Assembly: GCA_019009955.1 (NCBI GenBank)
Contig: CM032230.1
Location: 4,512,001-4,576,000, forward strand
Length of the DNA stretch: 64,000 nucleotides
Direction: 5' to 3'
Source: Riptortus pedestris
Taxonomy: Eukaryota; Arthropoda; Insecta; Hemiptera; Alydidae
Part shown: positions 1 through 13,412 of the stretch, in pieces
Layout of the letters: every line of letters starts with the position of its first letter
Numbering within the stretch: position 1 is the first letter of the stretch
The notes under the pieces: model-generated
Seen by the model: only the letters and a program-made list of their open reading frames with translations
Databases searched by the model: none
Told to the model about the DNA's origin: nothing
Program-made: the position numbers and the translations under genes

Positions 1-234
1 TTATAGTAAATTTAATTTGCAATAAGATTGATTCTATACAATTTTTCGACCCGACATATAGTAACGGAGATATTTCGAATTTTCGAAAATTCCTCCCCAT
101 TAAACCCCCCCTCCCACTAGTCCGATTTCAGCCGTTAACGAACTTGATCTATCTTTTTACATAAAACGACTAAATATCAAGTTTGGTAACGATCAAACAG
201 AAATTGCGACCGCTAGAGCGGTACCTGACAAATA

Positions 235-299
<65 letters not shown>

Positions 300-427
300 T
301 TTTGAACGGACCTCATTTTCGTCATCTACTAGGTAGGATCGATGGACATTTGAAGAAAAATTTCGAAAATTCCGTCATGAGTACAACCTCAATAGCTGAT
401 TTCCCTCAAGGTAAATCTGCTAAAAAC
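1..427 (+). repeat. family-A copy, cut by window edge
   Basis: Starts in the ATAGTAAATTTAATTTGCAA segment. TA tract at about 236-296, then TTTTGAACGGACCTCATTTT and the terminal GCTGATTTCCCTCAAGGTAA hairpin. Consensus ends of the family: GTCCGTCACGCAGGGGCTGC ... GGGAAATCTGCTAAA. Confidence 0.9.
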
Positions 428-2190
428 CCAATTAAACAAAATGATTACTCTAGTTACTCCAAATGAGGAAGATTTTGAAGGAGAGATTTGAGCGTTTGGC
501 AGTACTTGTAAAGTTCTTTGCAATGATGAAAGTTAATAAACCAAAACATGGTACAAGGCTGACTGACGATAATTTGGAAAATTCTTTTCGTCTTTGTATC
601 AGTTGAATTAATCCAAATGCAGATGGATTAGTTTCCCAAATTCAAGCTCATTGATTTCGGTGTCGCTATTTAACTTTCGTTATTTGTATTAATTCCAAAT
701 TTTAAGATTTAATTATAATGTTGTACTTATTTTTTTCATTTCATTTTGTTATTTTAATAAATTGTATTATAATTACATTTTTGTATAATTTCATGTCTGG
801 TATCTATCGTTAAAAATTATGAACACTACTTTAAAATGCACTGCTTTTAAAAGCGGCCCATGAACGTGTGTCACTAACGTTTGGCCCGCAACATGCCAAA
901 GGTTGCCCATATCTGCTATACAGCAATCATAAATAGTAAAAATGGGTCCAGGAAGGTCAATAGGAATAATTCCGTTGAAATTTAAAAATCGTAACGTTTC
1001 GCGGGGGGAAACAACTGTGTTTTGTAAGATAATTTCTATTCTTTGTATATCATGACGTAATTGACTAATTGAAAAAATTACAAACAAGAAGTGAAGTAAA
1101 CATTTAGTATTATTTAAATTATATGTGTAGGAAATGTGGGGGACTAAAGCCTATAAAAAGAATAATATTTTCTCTACGCATTTTTCCACTTCGAAAAAAT
1201 ATTGTCAACAAGATTGAGATACTAGATGTCTAGATAATAGAAAAGACAGTCTTTGAGGTGGGCTTACAAAAAAAAAAAAAATTCACTTATCTGTTTTACA
1301 GGAAACAATAGTAGAAAGGAATTCCCATGTATATACTTAAAGCACAAAAAGGATGTTAATAAATAAAAAAATAATAATAATTAAGAATTTCAATGATATA
1401 AATTACTTTTACCGAATATATTAACACAATTGAGATTAAATGCTATTCATATAATAAATACGAAGGAAAAATTAAATAAAATACATTATAATGATACAAA
1501 TGAGAATAAATAATAGAGACATGAAGAACTTTTGGATTAAAAAAAAGAGCGCTACAATTTCGTTTATTGTTTCGTTTTTCTCTAATTAAATGGATAAAAC
1601 TTTTTACATAATTAAATGAATAAAAATGTTTACAAAATCAATTAATGTTTTGCTCATATGGTTTATTGAAAAAAAACATGGAAACACAAATATGAAATAA
1701 TCTCTCAACTCAATTTATAGCGTGATGACAACGAGATTTTTGCAAAGTTGGATACTACATATCGACAATAGAAAAGGCAATGTTTGAGGTGGGGTGCCCT
1801 TAAAAAAATCCACAGATTCTTTATAAAGGAAATAATGAAACAGTATATGTAATTTTAAATGTATGCAATCTACGCTTTAAAAAAAAATATGTTGAGTACC
1901 TGAAGGGGAATGGCGAAGCTGAGGTGAAGTGGGTACACAGAGACACACAAACACACTCACACTATGCTGTTCTAACACTATCACTATACACTAGAGGGGA
2001 GCTGATGACGAGAACATACAGCGAGAGGGACAGAGTGGAGACGATGTTGCACAAGCGAGGCAGCTAGCCGGACTGAATGAAGTTCCCAGGCAACATCTGA
2101 ATGGGCTACCCCCACTCCTCGCTTACAGCCCATCCCTCTCGCTCTTACTACTAGACAACCCTTCTGACCATCTTTAGCCAATTTACTGAA
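428..2190. other. AT-rich stretch, no gene recognised
   Basis: Holds a 98-codon minus-strand open frame (791-1087: LRFLNFNGIIPIDLPGPIFT ...) without a recognisable domain and with no splice context I trust. The rest is low-complexity AT sequence. Confidence 0.5.
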
Positions 2191-3035
2191 AGTCCGCCAC
2201 GCAGGGGCTGCGTAAACTAAGCAGATTTCCCTCGTCAAGTATAATAATGGATAAACCCACACATTGCTAACACAACACCACCGTGAATATTAAGTGAATA
2301 AATAAACGTCCGTCACGCAGGGGCTGCGTAAACTAAGCAGATTTCCCGCGTAAAATTATACAATTGAGAAATCTCCATACAAGTGCCGAAGAGTTACGGA
2401 AACGGCCGACCTAGCTTTTGGCGGGAAACTCACTCTCTTCCGTTATCCGCCCACATTTAATAAAAACAATTAATGTTATAATATATCTGAATATAACATA
2501 TTAACTAAAGTAGTGGTGTAATTTGTAATGAATCAGAATCAGTTCTTTCTCAATCACTCAAATTTTAGTAATCAAAAAACAAAATAACGGGGTGGGGTTA
2601 AAAGAACGTATTTGCATATATCTCACAAATTAAAACTTCAATGAAAACAATATTTGGTATTTAGGCTTCAATTAATATGTTTTATTATATAACAGAGCCA
2701 TTGTTTATGCAACACTACTAGAAGTTGGGGCTTACTGAAGAATGAAAATTAAAAAAAATCAAATATCTCGGTTAATATTCAAGACAGAGAATAAATGTAT
2801 ATGACAATATTTAAAGTATATTTGACTTGCAATAAGATTGATTCTATACACCTTTTCGATTCGACTTATAGTAATGGAGATATTTCGAATTTTCAAAGCC
2901 CCCTCCTCTAAACCCCCCCTCCCACTGGTCCGATTTCAGCCGTTGACGAACTTAATCCTTCTTTTTACATAAAACGATTAAATATGGAGTTTGGTAACGA
3001 TCAAACAAAAATTGCGACCGCTAGAGCGTTAACAG

Positions 3036-3066
<31 letters not shown>

Positions 3067-3071
<5 letters not shown>

Positions 3072-5280
3072 GTAACCTCTGTCTGTACATTGATTTTTTT
3101 CTCAAAATTTCACGATAACTTTTCGTTTCACATGTCATAGACACCATAACTGCATTTTGTTTCTTTCGTGTATGTTTGTTTGTTTGTTTGTTTGTTTGTT
3201 TGTTTGTTTGTTTGTTTGTTACCTTTTCACGCATAAACGGCTGAACCGAATTTTATGAAACTTGGTATGTATATTACTACTAACCCAACTTAGACTTTAG
3301 GCTATATTAAAATTCTCTTAGACGAACAGGAGTGGGGGTTATAAGGGAGGCCTGAAATTAAAAATAGCAATATTTCGTTTCCTATTGGTTTTTCGGCAAA
3401 TATGTACATAACAAAAGTTATTTATTTTATTATTTAGAGTAACTTTTGTTATATACACTTTTTTCGTATACCGAATTATAAACGAGATATACGCTAAAAC
3501 CTATAGTGGGAATGAACAATTTTATTTGGGACAAAAGACCCAACCGAAATAAATAAAACTCGGTATATGTATTAGCACTAACGCTTTCATTATAACAAGC
3601 CATACCAACATTTCTAGGGACGGGCAGGAGTGGGGGTTGTAAGGGAGGCCTAAATTTAAAAATAGCAGTATTTCGTTTTCTATTCGTTTTTCGGCAAATA
3701 TGAACATAACAAAAGTTGTTTATTTTGTTATTTAGAGACACATTTATTATATACACTATCGTCGTATAATGAAGTATAAACGAGATATACTCTTAAAACT
3801 AGAGCGGGGGCTAACAATTTTGTTGGGCACTAACGATTGAACCGAACTTAAAAAAAAACTGGGTATGTGAATTATCATTAATTCTTCCAAGATTATAAGC
3901 TATATTAAAATTTTTAGGTTCAAACAGAAGTGGGGGGTTGTAGAGGCGGGCTGAAAAGAAAAATAGCAATATTTCGTTTCGCATTGATTTTTCGATAAAT
4001 ATGCACATAACAAAAGTTGTTTATTTTGAGTAACATTTGTTGTATTCACTTTTTTTGTAAAATGATGTAAACACGGGATATACGCTAAAACTATAGCCGG
4101 AGTAATTCATTTTATTAGTGCTTATTTAAGCGTTTTTAATGAATGCATATTATGAAAAATGATTTTGTGTTAAAGTCACATAGGATAACTCTAAATATGA
4201 TTCGGATTAGTGAGGTTATATATCTCCGTCGCTTCCTTCTCATTTATTTATTTTTCCTAGAGAATAACATTGTTATTTATTTCCAATAGAAATGTATACT
4301 ATAAGAGCATTTCCGTTATTTAATTTGTATAATGTATTATTTAAACAAAGTCATGCTGAATTGGCACAAGGAGCGATAGCGGAAGTTGTAGGGAAGCAAA
4401 CTCTTTGGTTCTGCTAATATATATCTTATTTCCGATATTTTGATGTTATTGAAACAAATATGTACCATCATAACAATTAGACGCTAATGTTAATACCATT
4501 ATGAAAAAAGACAATATCCGGTTAAACTTAATATGATTTAAAGTATTACTTATTTTGCTGGGAGGGCTACAATCTCTTCCCCTCACCCATCTCTTTGAAT
4601 ATAAATGAAATTATTTTTAGCGTAATACTATTATTTAATTCCGTCAGGTAGATAAATTATTAAAATAATACTCTGAATCAATATTTTAAGAAAATCATGG
4701 TGTTTAGCCCTCATGCTGGACCGGAAGATGACAGGAGCCTAAACAGTTAATTGAGTTATCTTATTACCAGTGAAATGCTGCCATTCCTGGAAGTGATTTC
4801 CACTGAGCTCTGCTATTACGCTATTACGAATATAATCTAATGTACAAAATTATGCTTAAACTACATGTGCTCGGATTGGTTTTTGACAGGAAATAAGTTT
4901 CATTATATATTTAATTGTAATAAATGCAATCCATGATTATGATTTTAAGTATTCAAAAAGGAGACATAAGAAGTGGAAAGGGATAGATTAGGAACACATT
5001 TTTATTTATTCTTCAACAGTACAATTTCTCATTTATAAGTTGCCTGCCTGACTCTCACGGGAAAACAATACGCCCAGACGGGAAGTGTAGTTGTAAACAT
5101 TGAAGCCTTGCCCAAAAAAATACTATCATCATTCAGCACACAGCAACGACGGGTATAGACCCTAAACACTGGGACGGGGAAATGTCAAAATACTGTGCAA
5201 ACTAAAGGCTTACCAAAAAAAATACCACATCATTCAGCCTCAAATGAATTCCCGGGCGAAGCCGGGTACCTTAGCTAGTA
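3067..5280 (+). mobile_element. family-B element inserted in TA core of A1
   Basis: Starts AATTGTAACCTCTGTCTG and ends GAAGCCGGGTACCTTAGCTA next to TA. Contains ACGCATAAACGGCTGAACCG, then three ~298-bp monomers (CAGGAGTGGGGGTT at about 3328, 3626 and 3926), then a long AT-rich segment. No ORF of note. Confidence 0.85.
3175..3220. repeat. (GTTT)n microsatellite in family B
   Basis: Expansion of the GTTTGTTTG motif found in one to three copies in other family-B elements. Confidence 0.9.
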
Positions 5281-5885
5281 TATATATAATTTTGAACGGG
5301 CCTCATTTTCGTCATCTACTAGGTAGGATCGATGGACATTTGAGGAAATTGTTCAAAACTCGCGTCATGGGTACGACCTCAATAGCTGATTTCCCATATG
5401 GGAAATCTTCTAAAAACGATAATAAGAAATCATTCCCCTGCCGAAGGGAAGCGTCTCAAATGTAAAGAAACAGGTGTGCCAACTACTCACCGGAAAGAAA
5501 AACTATAACCGAAACATATCAGAATATAACATATTCATTTTATTGAAAACTATATACTATACCCTAGTACTGTAATTTATAATGAATCAGAATAATTTCT
5601 ATTACAATCAATCAAATTTTAGTAGTCAAAGAGCTTAAGAGGAGGGGGGGGGGGTTATCATAACATATTTTATTTTATCTCGTATAATAAAGATCTCTTG
5701 AAAATAATTTATGGTATTTAATCTTGGAATAATGGTGTTTGTTACATAACAGAGTATTGTTTAAGTAACATGAGTAGGAATGGGGGTTTGCTGAATCCTG
5801 AAAAATGCAAATATCTCGGTTAATATTCAAGATATAGAATAAATGTATATAACAAATAAAGGGTTAGAACTGCCAATATAAATGA

Positions 5886-6310
5886 TACTATTGTCATACC
5901 TATCGGTGGAGACCGTCTTCACTGGCTGATGGTTGAGTACCGCTGGCAAGCACTTTCGATGCGATGGCATCATCTTCAAGCCTGTTAATAGTTGTACTGA
6001 GTTGGTTGTCCGTCAGTCAGTATTAAAATAGTAGGATTTAAAACGTAAACACCCCCCCCACACGAAAACAATTTACCTGAACATCAACATCCCTCGTTTG
6101 ACAGATCTTAGTGGTAAGTAAACAGATCTGGACTAAACGTAAACAACTAATACGGTGAACAGAGCATAAAACCCACTGACTGACGGACAACCAACTCAGT
6201 ACAACTATTAACAGGCTTGAATAAGTTGCCATAGCATCGAAAGCGCTTGCCAGCGGTACTCAACCATCAGCCAGTGACGACGGTTTCCACCGATTAGTAT
6301 GACAATAGTA
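5886..6310. mobile_element. foldback element with 135-bp inverted repeats
   Basis: Arms at 5886-6020 and 6176-6310 are inverted copies with roughly ten mismatches, starting TACTATTGTCATAC and ending CCGTCAGTCAG. The spacer is 155 bp and non-coding. It interrupts a family-A2 copy. TATAACAA flanks it on the right and occurs about 30 bp left of the arm, so an 8-bp duplication is possible. Partial relatives of the inner part occur near 20735-20800. Confidence 0.75.
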
Positions 6311-6356
6311 TATAACAATATTTATAGTAAATTTAATTTGAAATAAGATTGGTTCT

Positions 6357-6573
6357 GTTTGTTTGTTTATTATTATTAACGTCCACTTAAGGCTACTATA
6401 GGTAATTGGGACGGGTTATCTACAGGTTACCACCCTTTTCTAACCTGGGTGGGCCCAAGGAGTTTATTTAATAAATACCAAATCAATTTCCACTGCCCAG
6501 GGCGGGAATCGAACCCGCCACCCTAGGTCTACCGTTCGAGATTAAGACCAAAGCCTTAACTCGCACGTCCAAC
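6357..6573 (-). mobile_element. tRNA-derived SINE
   Basis: Minus-strand reading begins with a tRNA-like head holding a B-box match (GGTTCGATTCCCGCCC). The body contains GGGTGGTAACCTGTAGATAA and the tail AGTGGACGTTAATAATAATA. It replaces part of the surrounding A2 element. Confidence 0.8.
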
Positions 6574-6684
6574 CTGACGAACTTGACCTGTCTTTTTACA
6601 TAAAACGTTTAAATATCCAATAACGATCAAACAAAAATTGCGACCTCTAGAGCGTTAACAGACAAATATATATTGATATGTATG

Positions 6685-6741
<57 letters not shown>

Positions 6742-6817
6742 GAACGGACCTCATTTTCGTCATCTCCCGGGTAGGATCGATGGGTACCTCAATAGCTGAT
6801 TTCCCTGAAATCTGCTT

Positions 6818-8044
6818 AAATGAAATTTTAAAAATACAACACTAGAGAACTAAATTTCCATGTACTTTAGTTATGTAAACCTTTCGGTCCGGTTCATAAT
6901 AAAGTTTATTGTTATTTTGCCCCTCCACTAATTACCCCTAACCTATTAACTTCAGCCAAATTTTTTTGCGGATGAAATTGGTTATAATAAAAATAAATTC
7001 TTAGGGCCCTGTACGATATATAATTAGCATGTAAACGATACATTATACATGGAATTGTGATGAAAAGCCTTTTTTTTCTCCTCTTAGTAAACCTATAAGG
7101 AGTTATTTATTTGAATACATATTCCATTGCCACATGGCATAGTACATGTATGTCAATTAAAATATAAAAAAGTAATAATAATAATAAAATAAAATATTAA
7201 ATTAAGTAAGATAATTACAAATAAAATTAATAAATGAAATGAAGAAAAAAAAATGAGTTAAATAAAAACAAACAAAAAACCAAAAAAACAAAACAAATCA
7301 ATTAAAGTTAAACTCAACCGATGTTTAATTGGCGAGTATTTGTAAGGTAAATATATTGAATTATAATTCCCATTCCTCACAAGCTATATTACATTCTAAC
7401 GTATTTTTGCTGCATTCATATCTATACTTTTGATAAACTTTATAAGTTCTTTATTATATTTGTTAAATATAATATAAGGTGATTCGGGCCAATTACCTCC
7501 TTTTAACATTATGTTGATTATTAAATTTGATCTATTTAAGATGATGAAAAGCTTTGAGAGAGATGGAAACGTGTTGAGGATATTTACCAGCCTATTCATA
7601 CTCACAAACTTCGCCAACTTGTGCAAGTACTCCTTACTTCTCAAGACATTGTTTAAAACTTGGTATGGCATAGCAGAATTCCCCCTGAGGCGGCCATTTC
7701 TACTTTCAGGTGTAGTTTTAAGTGCCACTTACTGTCATTAGTAAAACCCTCTTAACTCCATCCATGAAAACTTATATCTGTTTCAATATAGGTATCAGAA
7801 TCCTTGAAATATCCAGCACGCAGTTGTTGCGTAAACAATGCAGAATTCCCAAATGCTGGAATAAGTCGCAGAAGGCACCACCTCCTGTTCTCTGTCTGCC
7901 CCGTGTAAACCGGAGTTGAATTTGAATAGGGTACGGAAACTTTTATGATAAACGGAAAACATAACATGGCTAATATACAAGCAAGAGAGAAATGTAAACA
8001 GCAACTTTTTGCATCAGTTACTCAAAAATATTCATTATGTAATA
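6818..8044. other. AT-rich stretch with one unassigned open frame
   Basis: A minus-strand open frame at 7396-7728 (PYQVLNNVLRSKEYLHKLAK ...) is 110 codons and not low-complexity, but I recognise no family. A weak A-like CACGCAGTTGTTGCGTAAAC lies at about 7817. Confidence 0.35.
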
Positions 8045-8277
8045 TTGGTTTGAGGAGCACAGGTTGTCGTGTGAGTTAAAGCGCGGCCTTAATGTCACAT
8101 GGCCCTAGAGTGGCGAGTTTGATTCCCCCCTCGGCAATAATTATTTATTTAGTGATGAACTAATTAAATAAAATCCTTAGTTTCACTCTGGCTAGAGTAG
8201 AAAGGGTAGTAACCTGTAGTTCACCGTCCCAAATATCCTTAAGTAGCAAAAACTATGTTAATAAATAATAATAATAT
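8045..8277 (+). mobile_element. tRNA-derived SINE
   Basis: Head with GAGTTAAAGCG (A-box-like) and GAGTTTGATTCCC (B-box-like), body with GGGTAGTAACCTGTAGTTCA, tail with AATAATAATA. Confidence 0.75.
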
Positions 8278-8548
8278 AATACAGTCTGATTTCAGTGGCG
8301 TACTGCCTTAGACTATCCTTACCGAATTATTTAGTTTAGCATTACGACTAATTATTAATGTTCAAACTTGTATAACACTTTTTCAGTTTCCTTTGAATTC
8401 ATCACTTTGTTTTGCCTATGAGAACTTCGTTATGACTCAACAAGCCACAAACGATATAGGAAGGTGCATCTTTCTTTCCAATTGGATTAAGCACAGATTT
8501 TAGTGCATTGCATACGATGCTTTCACCGTTAACTTTTAACTTAATTGC

Positions 8549-8665
8549 CACTTAAGGGAAATCAGCTATTGAGGTTGTACTCATGACGGAATTTTCGAGA
8601 TTTTTCTTCAAATGTCCATCGATCCTACCTAGTAGATGGATGATGAAAATGAGGTCCGCTCAAAA

Positions 8666-8716
<51 letters not shown>

Positions 8717-9148
8717 TGTTACCGCTCTAGCGATCGCAATTTATGTTTGATCGTTGCCAAACTTGATATTTAGTCGTTTTATCTAAAAAAAAAAAAAGTT
8801 TGTTAACGGCTGAAATCGGACCAGTGGGAGGGGAGGTTTAGAGGGGAGGATTTTCGAAAATTCGAAATATCTCCGTTACCTTACGTCGGAACGGAACATT
8901 GTACAGAATCAATCTTATTACAAATTAAATTTACTATAAATATTGTTACATACATTTATTCTCTATCTTGAATATTAACCGAGATATTTGCATTTTTATT
9001 AAATCTGGGCGGCTAACGGACGAAGTGACTTTCCCGCCAAAAGCTAGTTCGGCCGTTTTATTAACTGTTTGGCTCTCGTGAAATTTCTCTATTGTAAAAC
9101 TTCACGTGGGAAATCTGCTTAGTTTCCGCAGCCTCTGCGTGACGGACC
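8549..9148 (-). repeat. family-A1 copy
   Basis: Reads TAAGGGAAATCAGCTATTGA, TA tract 8670-8713, then GCGTGACGGACC at the far end. Confidence 0.9.
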
Positions 9149-9782
9149 TTTGTTTGATTTCACTATATTTTCAAGCACTAATTTCAATGTCTACATCATT
9201 AACCTGGAAGGTTATTCGCAGAAATTCCGTAGAATATTTTCACGAGATAAAAAAAAATAAATAAATCCTTTGCCTACACTGTTGTATTTTTGCAAAATGG
9301 ACTGGTCGGTAAATAAGCAAACAGCTAGGCAGGGTTTGGTTCAACGAACAAAGCCTACTTGAAACCTACCCTATTGTATTTGCTCAGGCCCAGGTTTGTA
9401 GAGTTCCAACACCCCCCCCCTCCTCACGCTTTTATCATTTTTATATTCATTGTTATTTGGTTTTATACAAACTTTTTTCCCCCAACGAAACGGCTCTTAA
9501 TTCACTGCCAACTCTGTTTAATCAAGCGAGATGAAAAATTATATCTGTTTCAGAATGGGTTTATACTCACGTTTCATTTATTTACGTATGAATAATTCTT
9601 ATAAATACACAATTTAGAAAAATTACTTAAATTCTACTTTTAATGATATTACTTCATTCGTCATGGTTCAGTTATTTCATTTTAGATACGTTTTAAGTCA
9701 GTAAAATGTTATGAAGTGTATTTATCAAGATTCAAAATTATATTTTTTTATTTTTCTATAAGAACAATATTCTATAAGATAT

Positions 9783-10335
9783 TGTTACGTTTTTATTACA
9801 AAACCAGTAATAAACGTTGTTAATAAGAGTTCTTTTGGATTGCAGAATTAAACACACACAAGATTCACAGTTTTTCACTACACGATTTATTTCACAATGC
9901 ACAATACTCTTGGTTAATTATTACTACTCACAGTATTACACTGATAGAGTCACTGTTCTTCGGATTACACAGTCCAATAATTCACTCACGGTCACTGAAA
10001 TTCACAAAAAGACGGCACTGCACTGTCCTTTACTTCGCGGCACTGCACTGTCTTATACACGTCACTAAACTGTTACTTACAGTCACAAGTCGCACTGTAG
10101 CGCTGAACATCCCTCGAAGACCGTCGAGCGTCAACTGAACTGAGGTACTGGCAAGGTCTCTTATAAATGCCTGGAGAAGGGACTAGGCAAGAAGGTCTAG
10201 ACTAGAAGTTCCAGAACTTCCTGGAAGGCCCTAATTAGATTCTGCCGGCGGCCCTATTTAGATCGGCCCTAATTAGATCAAATGCACGGCTCCCTCTCCT
10301 TCAGGCAATCTTCCACGTATTAATTTTTCGCAACA
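9783..10335 (-). mobile_element. probable solo LTR of an LTR retrotransposon
   Basis: 553 bp with TG...CA ends on either strand (TGTTACG at the left, CGCAACA at the right) flanked by the 4-bp direct repeat ATAT (9779-9782 and 10336-10339). Minus-strand reading gives a TATA-like TTTATAAG near 10165, a TCAGT-type initiator about 30 bp later, and an AATAAA close to the end. It is markedly GC-richer than its flanks. There is no internal coding region. The short AT-only duplication is weak evidence on its own. Confidence 0.6.
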
Positions 10336-10356
10336 ATATGAACTTGTGGAGCCTAA

Positions 10357-10690
10357 TTTTAGCAGGTTTCCCTTAAGGGAAATCAGTTATTGAGGTTATA
10401 CAAATAACGGGAAATTCGAAACATTTCCTCATGTCCATCAATCCTACCCAGAGGATGACGAAAAAGAGGTACGTTCATAACTATATAGGTATATTCATCT
10501 GTGAATTTAATCGTTACCAAACTCTATATTTATAAGTTTTATGTATAACTATGGACAAGTTCGTTATGGTAGAAATCCGACCAGTTGAAAATTCCGAAAA
10601 TTCAAAGTATCTCCGTTACTATGCGTCGGATCGAAAAATTGTATAGGACCAATCTTACTGAAAATATAATGTTCTATAAATGTTGTTACG
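10357..10690 (-). repeat. family-A copy, degraded
   Basis: Starts TTTAGCAGGTTTCCCTTAAG; the TA core is reduced to TATATAGGTATA. Further diverged A-like sequence continues to about 10900. Confidence 0.7.
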
Positions 10691-11029
10691 TACATCTGGT
10701 AAACGTTTTTCACTGATAAACGGACAATTTAATCAAAACATACCAAGGAACAAATTGTAGCTCTCCTCTAGTTTCCTAATAATCACTATTATATTCTTTT
10801 AATATTTGAGTCACGAGTAAATGAATACATCAATGATTATTGAGTATTAATAGTTTAACAAGATTTGTTCTGAATCACTTTTCGAACCGACTCATAATAA
10901 AGAATATTTTGAATACTCCTAACTACCCATCCCTTATTTTTTCCAATCCTATTTCAGCAATTGACTAATATGATATTTAATGTTGGATGAAAAAAGTAAT
11001 CGAGTATGGTATAGATGAAATTAACATTT

Positions 11030-11609
11030 AATAGGTCGTAAAATCTTAATTGATGACGTCATCACGACGTATATTTGCATATACCTCACATAATAATGAA
11101 AACAATAATACCTCACATAATAAATGCCCAATGAAAACAATATTTGGTTTAAAAGCTTGAAATAATACGTTCCATGATATGTCGGCTTAATCTTAACGAG
11201 CAATAACTAAGTGGATGTTTAATGAAGTCTGAATATTGAAAATATAAATACCATGGTTAAGATTTGAGTTTGAGGGTAATTGGATATATAAAAGTATTTA
11301 TAGAAAATTTCATTTATTCATTCAATTAGATTGGCTCTATGAAATATTTCGGTCAGAATCATAATATATATTAACTTTTCGAAATTCCACCAACTCTATC
11401 TCTCCCCCTGCCCTTCCAGTGGTCCGATTTCAGCCGTTAACATAAGTTGATCTTTACGTTTACATTAATCATCACGATTGGTAACGAAGAAACAAAAAGT
11501 GCTACCGCTAGAGCACAGATAGAGATAACAGACATTTGAAGACATTTCTCGAAAATCGCGTCATGAGTACAACCTCAATAGCTGATTCCCCTTGAGGGAA
11601 ATCAGCTAA
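11030..11609 (+). repeat. family-A2 copy, degraded
   Basis: ATTTGCATATACCTCACATA through CCGATTTCAGCCGTTAACAT to GATTCCCCTTGAGGGAAATC and AGCTAAAA. No TA core. Confidence 0.65.
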
Positions 11610-12155
11610 AAGCTGGCTCTGAAGAGTGAAATATCTAAAGCACCGGAGTTCGTTAGAAGATGATTTATTATTAGGAGTTCGGACTTCAGATCCAAGTCGA
11701 GCCAAACCACAACAAACTTCAGCAGCTTTTTATCATATATTGGAAACAAATCCAAGTTGGCCAAACACCAAATCAACAATTAAAAGTTTTAATTTTGAAA
11801 TGGTTTTTATTCTAATTAGTCTGGAAGCTCATAACTAATGCATAATCGTTGCATCGTTGGTTTCAGGAGATTAAATATGGCGAGTCAAATAGAAAAGTCC
11901 AAGTGATTTAATGTGTTTCCCAGCTATAATTTTATATTTTGAAGTAAGCTTTACAAACCCTTTTGAGAAGTGCCATTGTGGTTGGTTTAGACATTACATT
12001 TGTACATTAGAGTGGGTGAAGAACATAATTTTTTTTATTTTCTGAAATAGGTACTTTTGAAAGATTGTGACTCTAGTAACAATGCTGTGAAATATTGTAA
12101 TAGAGCCTACCCACTACAAAACTTTAAATCAAATACGCAATCAAAATAACGTCTT

Positions 12156-12605
12156 AAAAAGTCCATCACACAGGGGCTGCGTAAACCAAGCAGATTTCTC
12201 ACGTGAAGTTGTACAGTAGAGAAACCTCTATAAGAGAGCCGAACAGTTACGGAAACGGCCGAACTAACTTTAGTAGAAACGAATAGAACCGACCTTTGCC
12301 GACCTCATTTCGACCGTAAACCTCATGCACGATAAAAAAATGCAAATATCTCCATCTCTCCTCGTATAGTAACGGATATATTTTGAATTTTCCAAATTCC
12401 TCCCCTCTAAACCCACCCTCTCTCTGGTTCGATTTCAGCCGTTAACGAACTACTTTATTTTTACATAAAACGTCTAAATATATGTATATATATACAGTTT
12501 TGAACGGACCTCGTTTTCGTCATCTACTAAGTAGGATTGAAGGACATTTGAAGAAAAATTTCGAAAATGGCGTCATGAGTACGACCCTTATGGGAAATCT
12601 GCTAA
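12156..12605 (+). repeat. family-A1 copy
   Basis: GTCCATCACACAGGGGCTGC to GGGAAATCTGCTAAAA, with a very short TA core and an internally shortened hairpin. Confidence 0.85.
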
Positions 12606-13412
12606 AAAGAAAATATCTCGGTTAATATTCAAAATAGAGAAAAATGTATATAACACCATTTGCAGGAGATTTTTTCAACTTTCCAGAATTTTATTAAAGA
12701 AAATCTGCAATAAAACTGTAGTTCTCTGGGTTCTATGTTCTTGAATATAGAATGCCGCCATTGATATGGTCACGCCAGACATCCAGCAGAATATGTCTGT
12801 AGTAAAGGCCCGATAAAAACAACTCATCGTCTCTAAGCAATAAATCGTAAACTATATATTGGCTTGTTAGATAAGGAGGGGTCGACCATTTCCAATGATG
12901 CTTACTTCCGTTTTAGACGTCGAGTTGTCGTCACAAAATTGGCTTTCCACGAATCCAAGCAGGAATTCATTCCAGACGTGGAAAATCTGCTGTGTGTGTG
13001 TGTGTGTGTGTATTTCGCATGCTCGCTAAATAAACTAACACAACCAAGCCTACTTTAGTGGAGGAAAGCTGCTTAAAATGAGCTATAACTTACTACACAA
13101 AGTTTTGATTTGATATTCTTTATTAATATTCAGTAGGCAGACATTCCAGCGATATTAATTATTGGAAATAAAAATAAGTAGGTCTCTGCCCCTTCCTCAG
13201 CCTTGTCGTCCAGGGCCAGATTAAAGGCTACGAAAACAAATTACTGAGAATTAATTAGTTTTCCCAATCAAAAGTTAGTAATCAAACGTTTTCAAAGGAC
13301 TTAATTCAATGAAAATTATTTATAGCTCTTATTAAGACATTTTCATTAAAGGAAATAAGATATTCATGTTATTCTAACATTTCAAAATATTCTTAAAATG
13401 CCCATCGAATAT

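Larger units (their letters stand above)
2309..5417 (+). mobile_element. family-A1 copy split by family B
   Basis: 5' part at 2309-3066 (GTCCGTCACGCAGGGGCTGC to the TA tract) and 3' part at 5281-5417 (TTTTGAACGGGCCTCATTTT to AAATCTTCTAAA). Flanks suggest an AAC(G) duplication in the host A2 copy, although A-runs make this uncertain. Confidence 0.85.
2191..6817 (+). mobile_element. family-A2 copy split by four nested insertions
   Basis: The A2 start (GTCCGCCACGCAGGGGCTGC) is at 2191-2305. It resumes at about 5418 (ATAATAAGAAATC), is interrupted again at 5868-6310 (foldback) and at 6357-6573 (SINE), and ends at about 6817. The first interruption is an A1 copy (2309-5417), itself split by a family-B element (3067-5280). 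Confidence 0.8.

Noticed and set aside
3001..4008. Small open frames of 60-108 codons in family B
   Set aside because: They recur in every B copy in either strand with different lengths, contain TA- or GTTT-encoded runs (YIYIYI, NKQTNKQT) and show no conserved start or domain.
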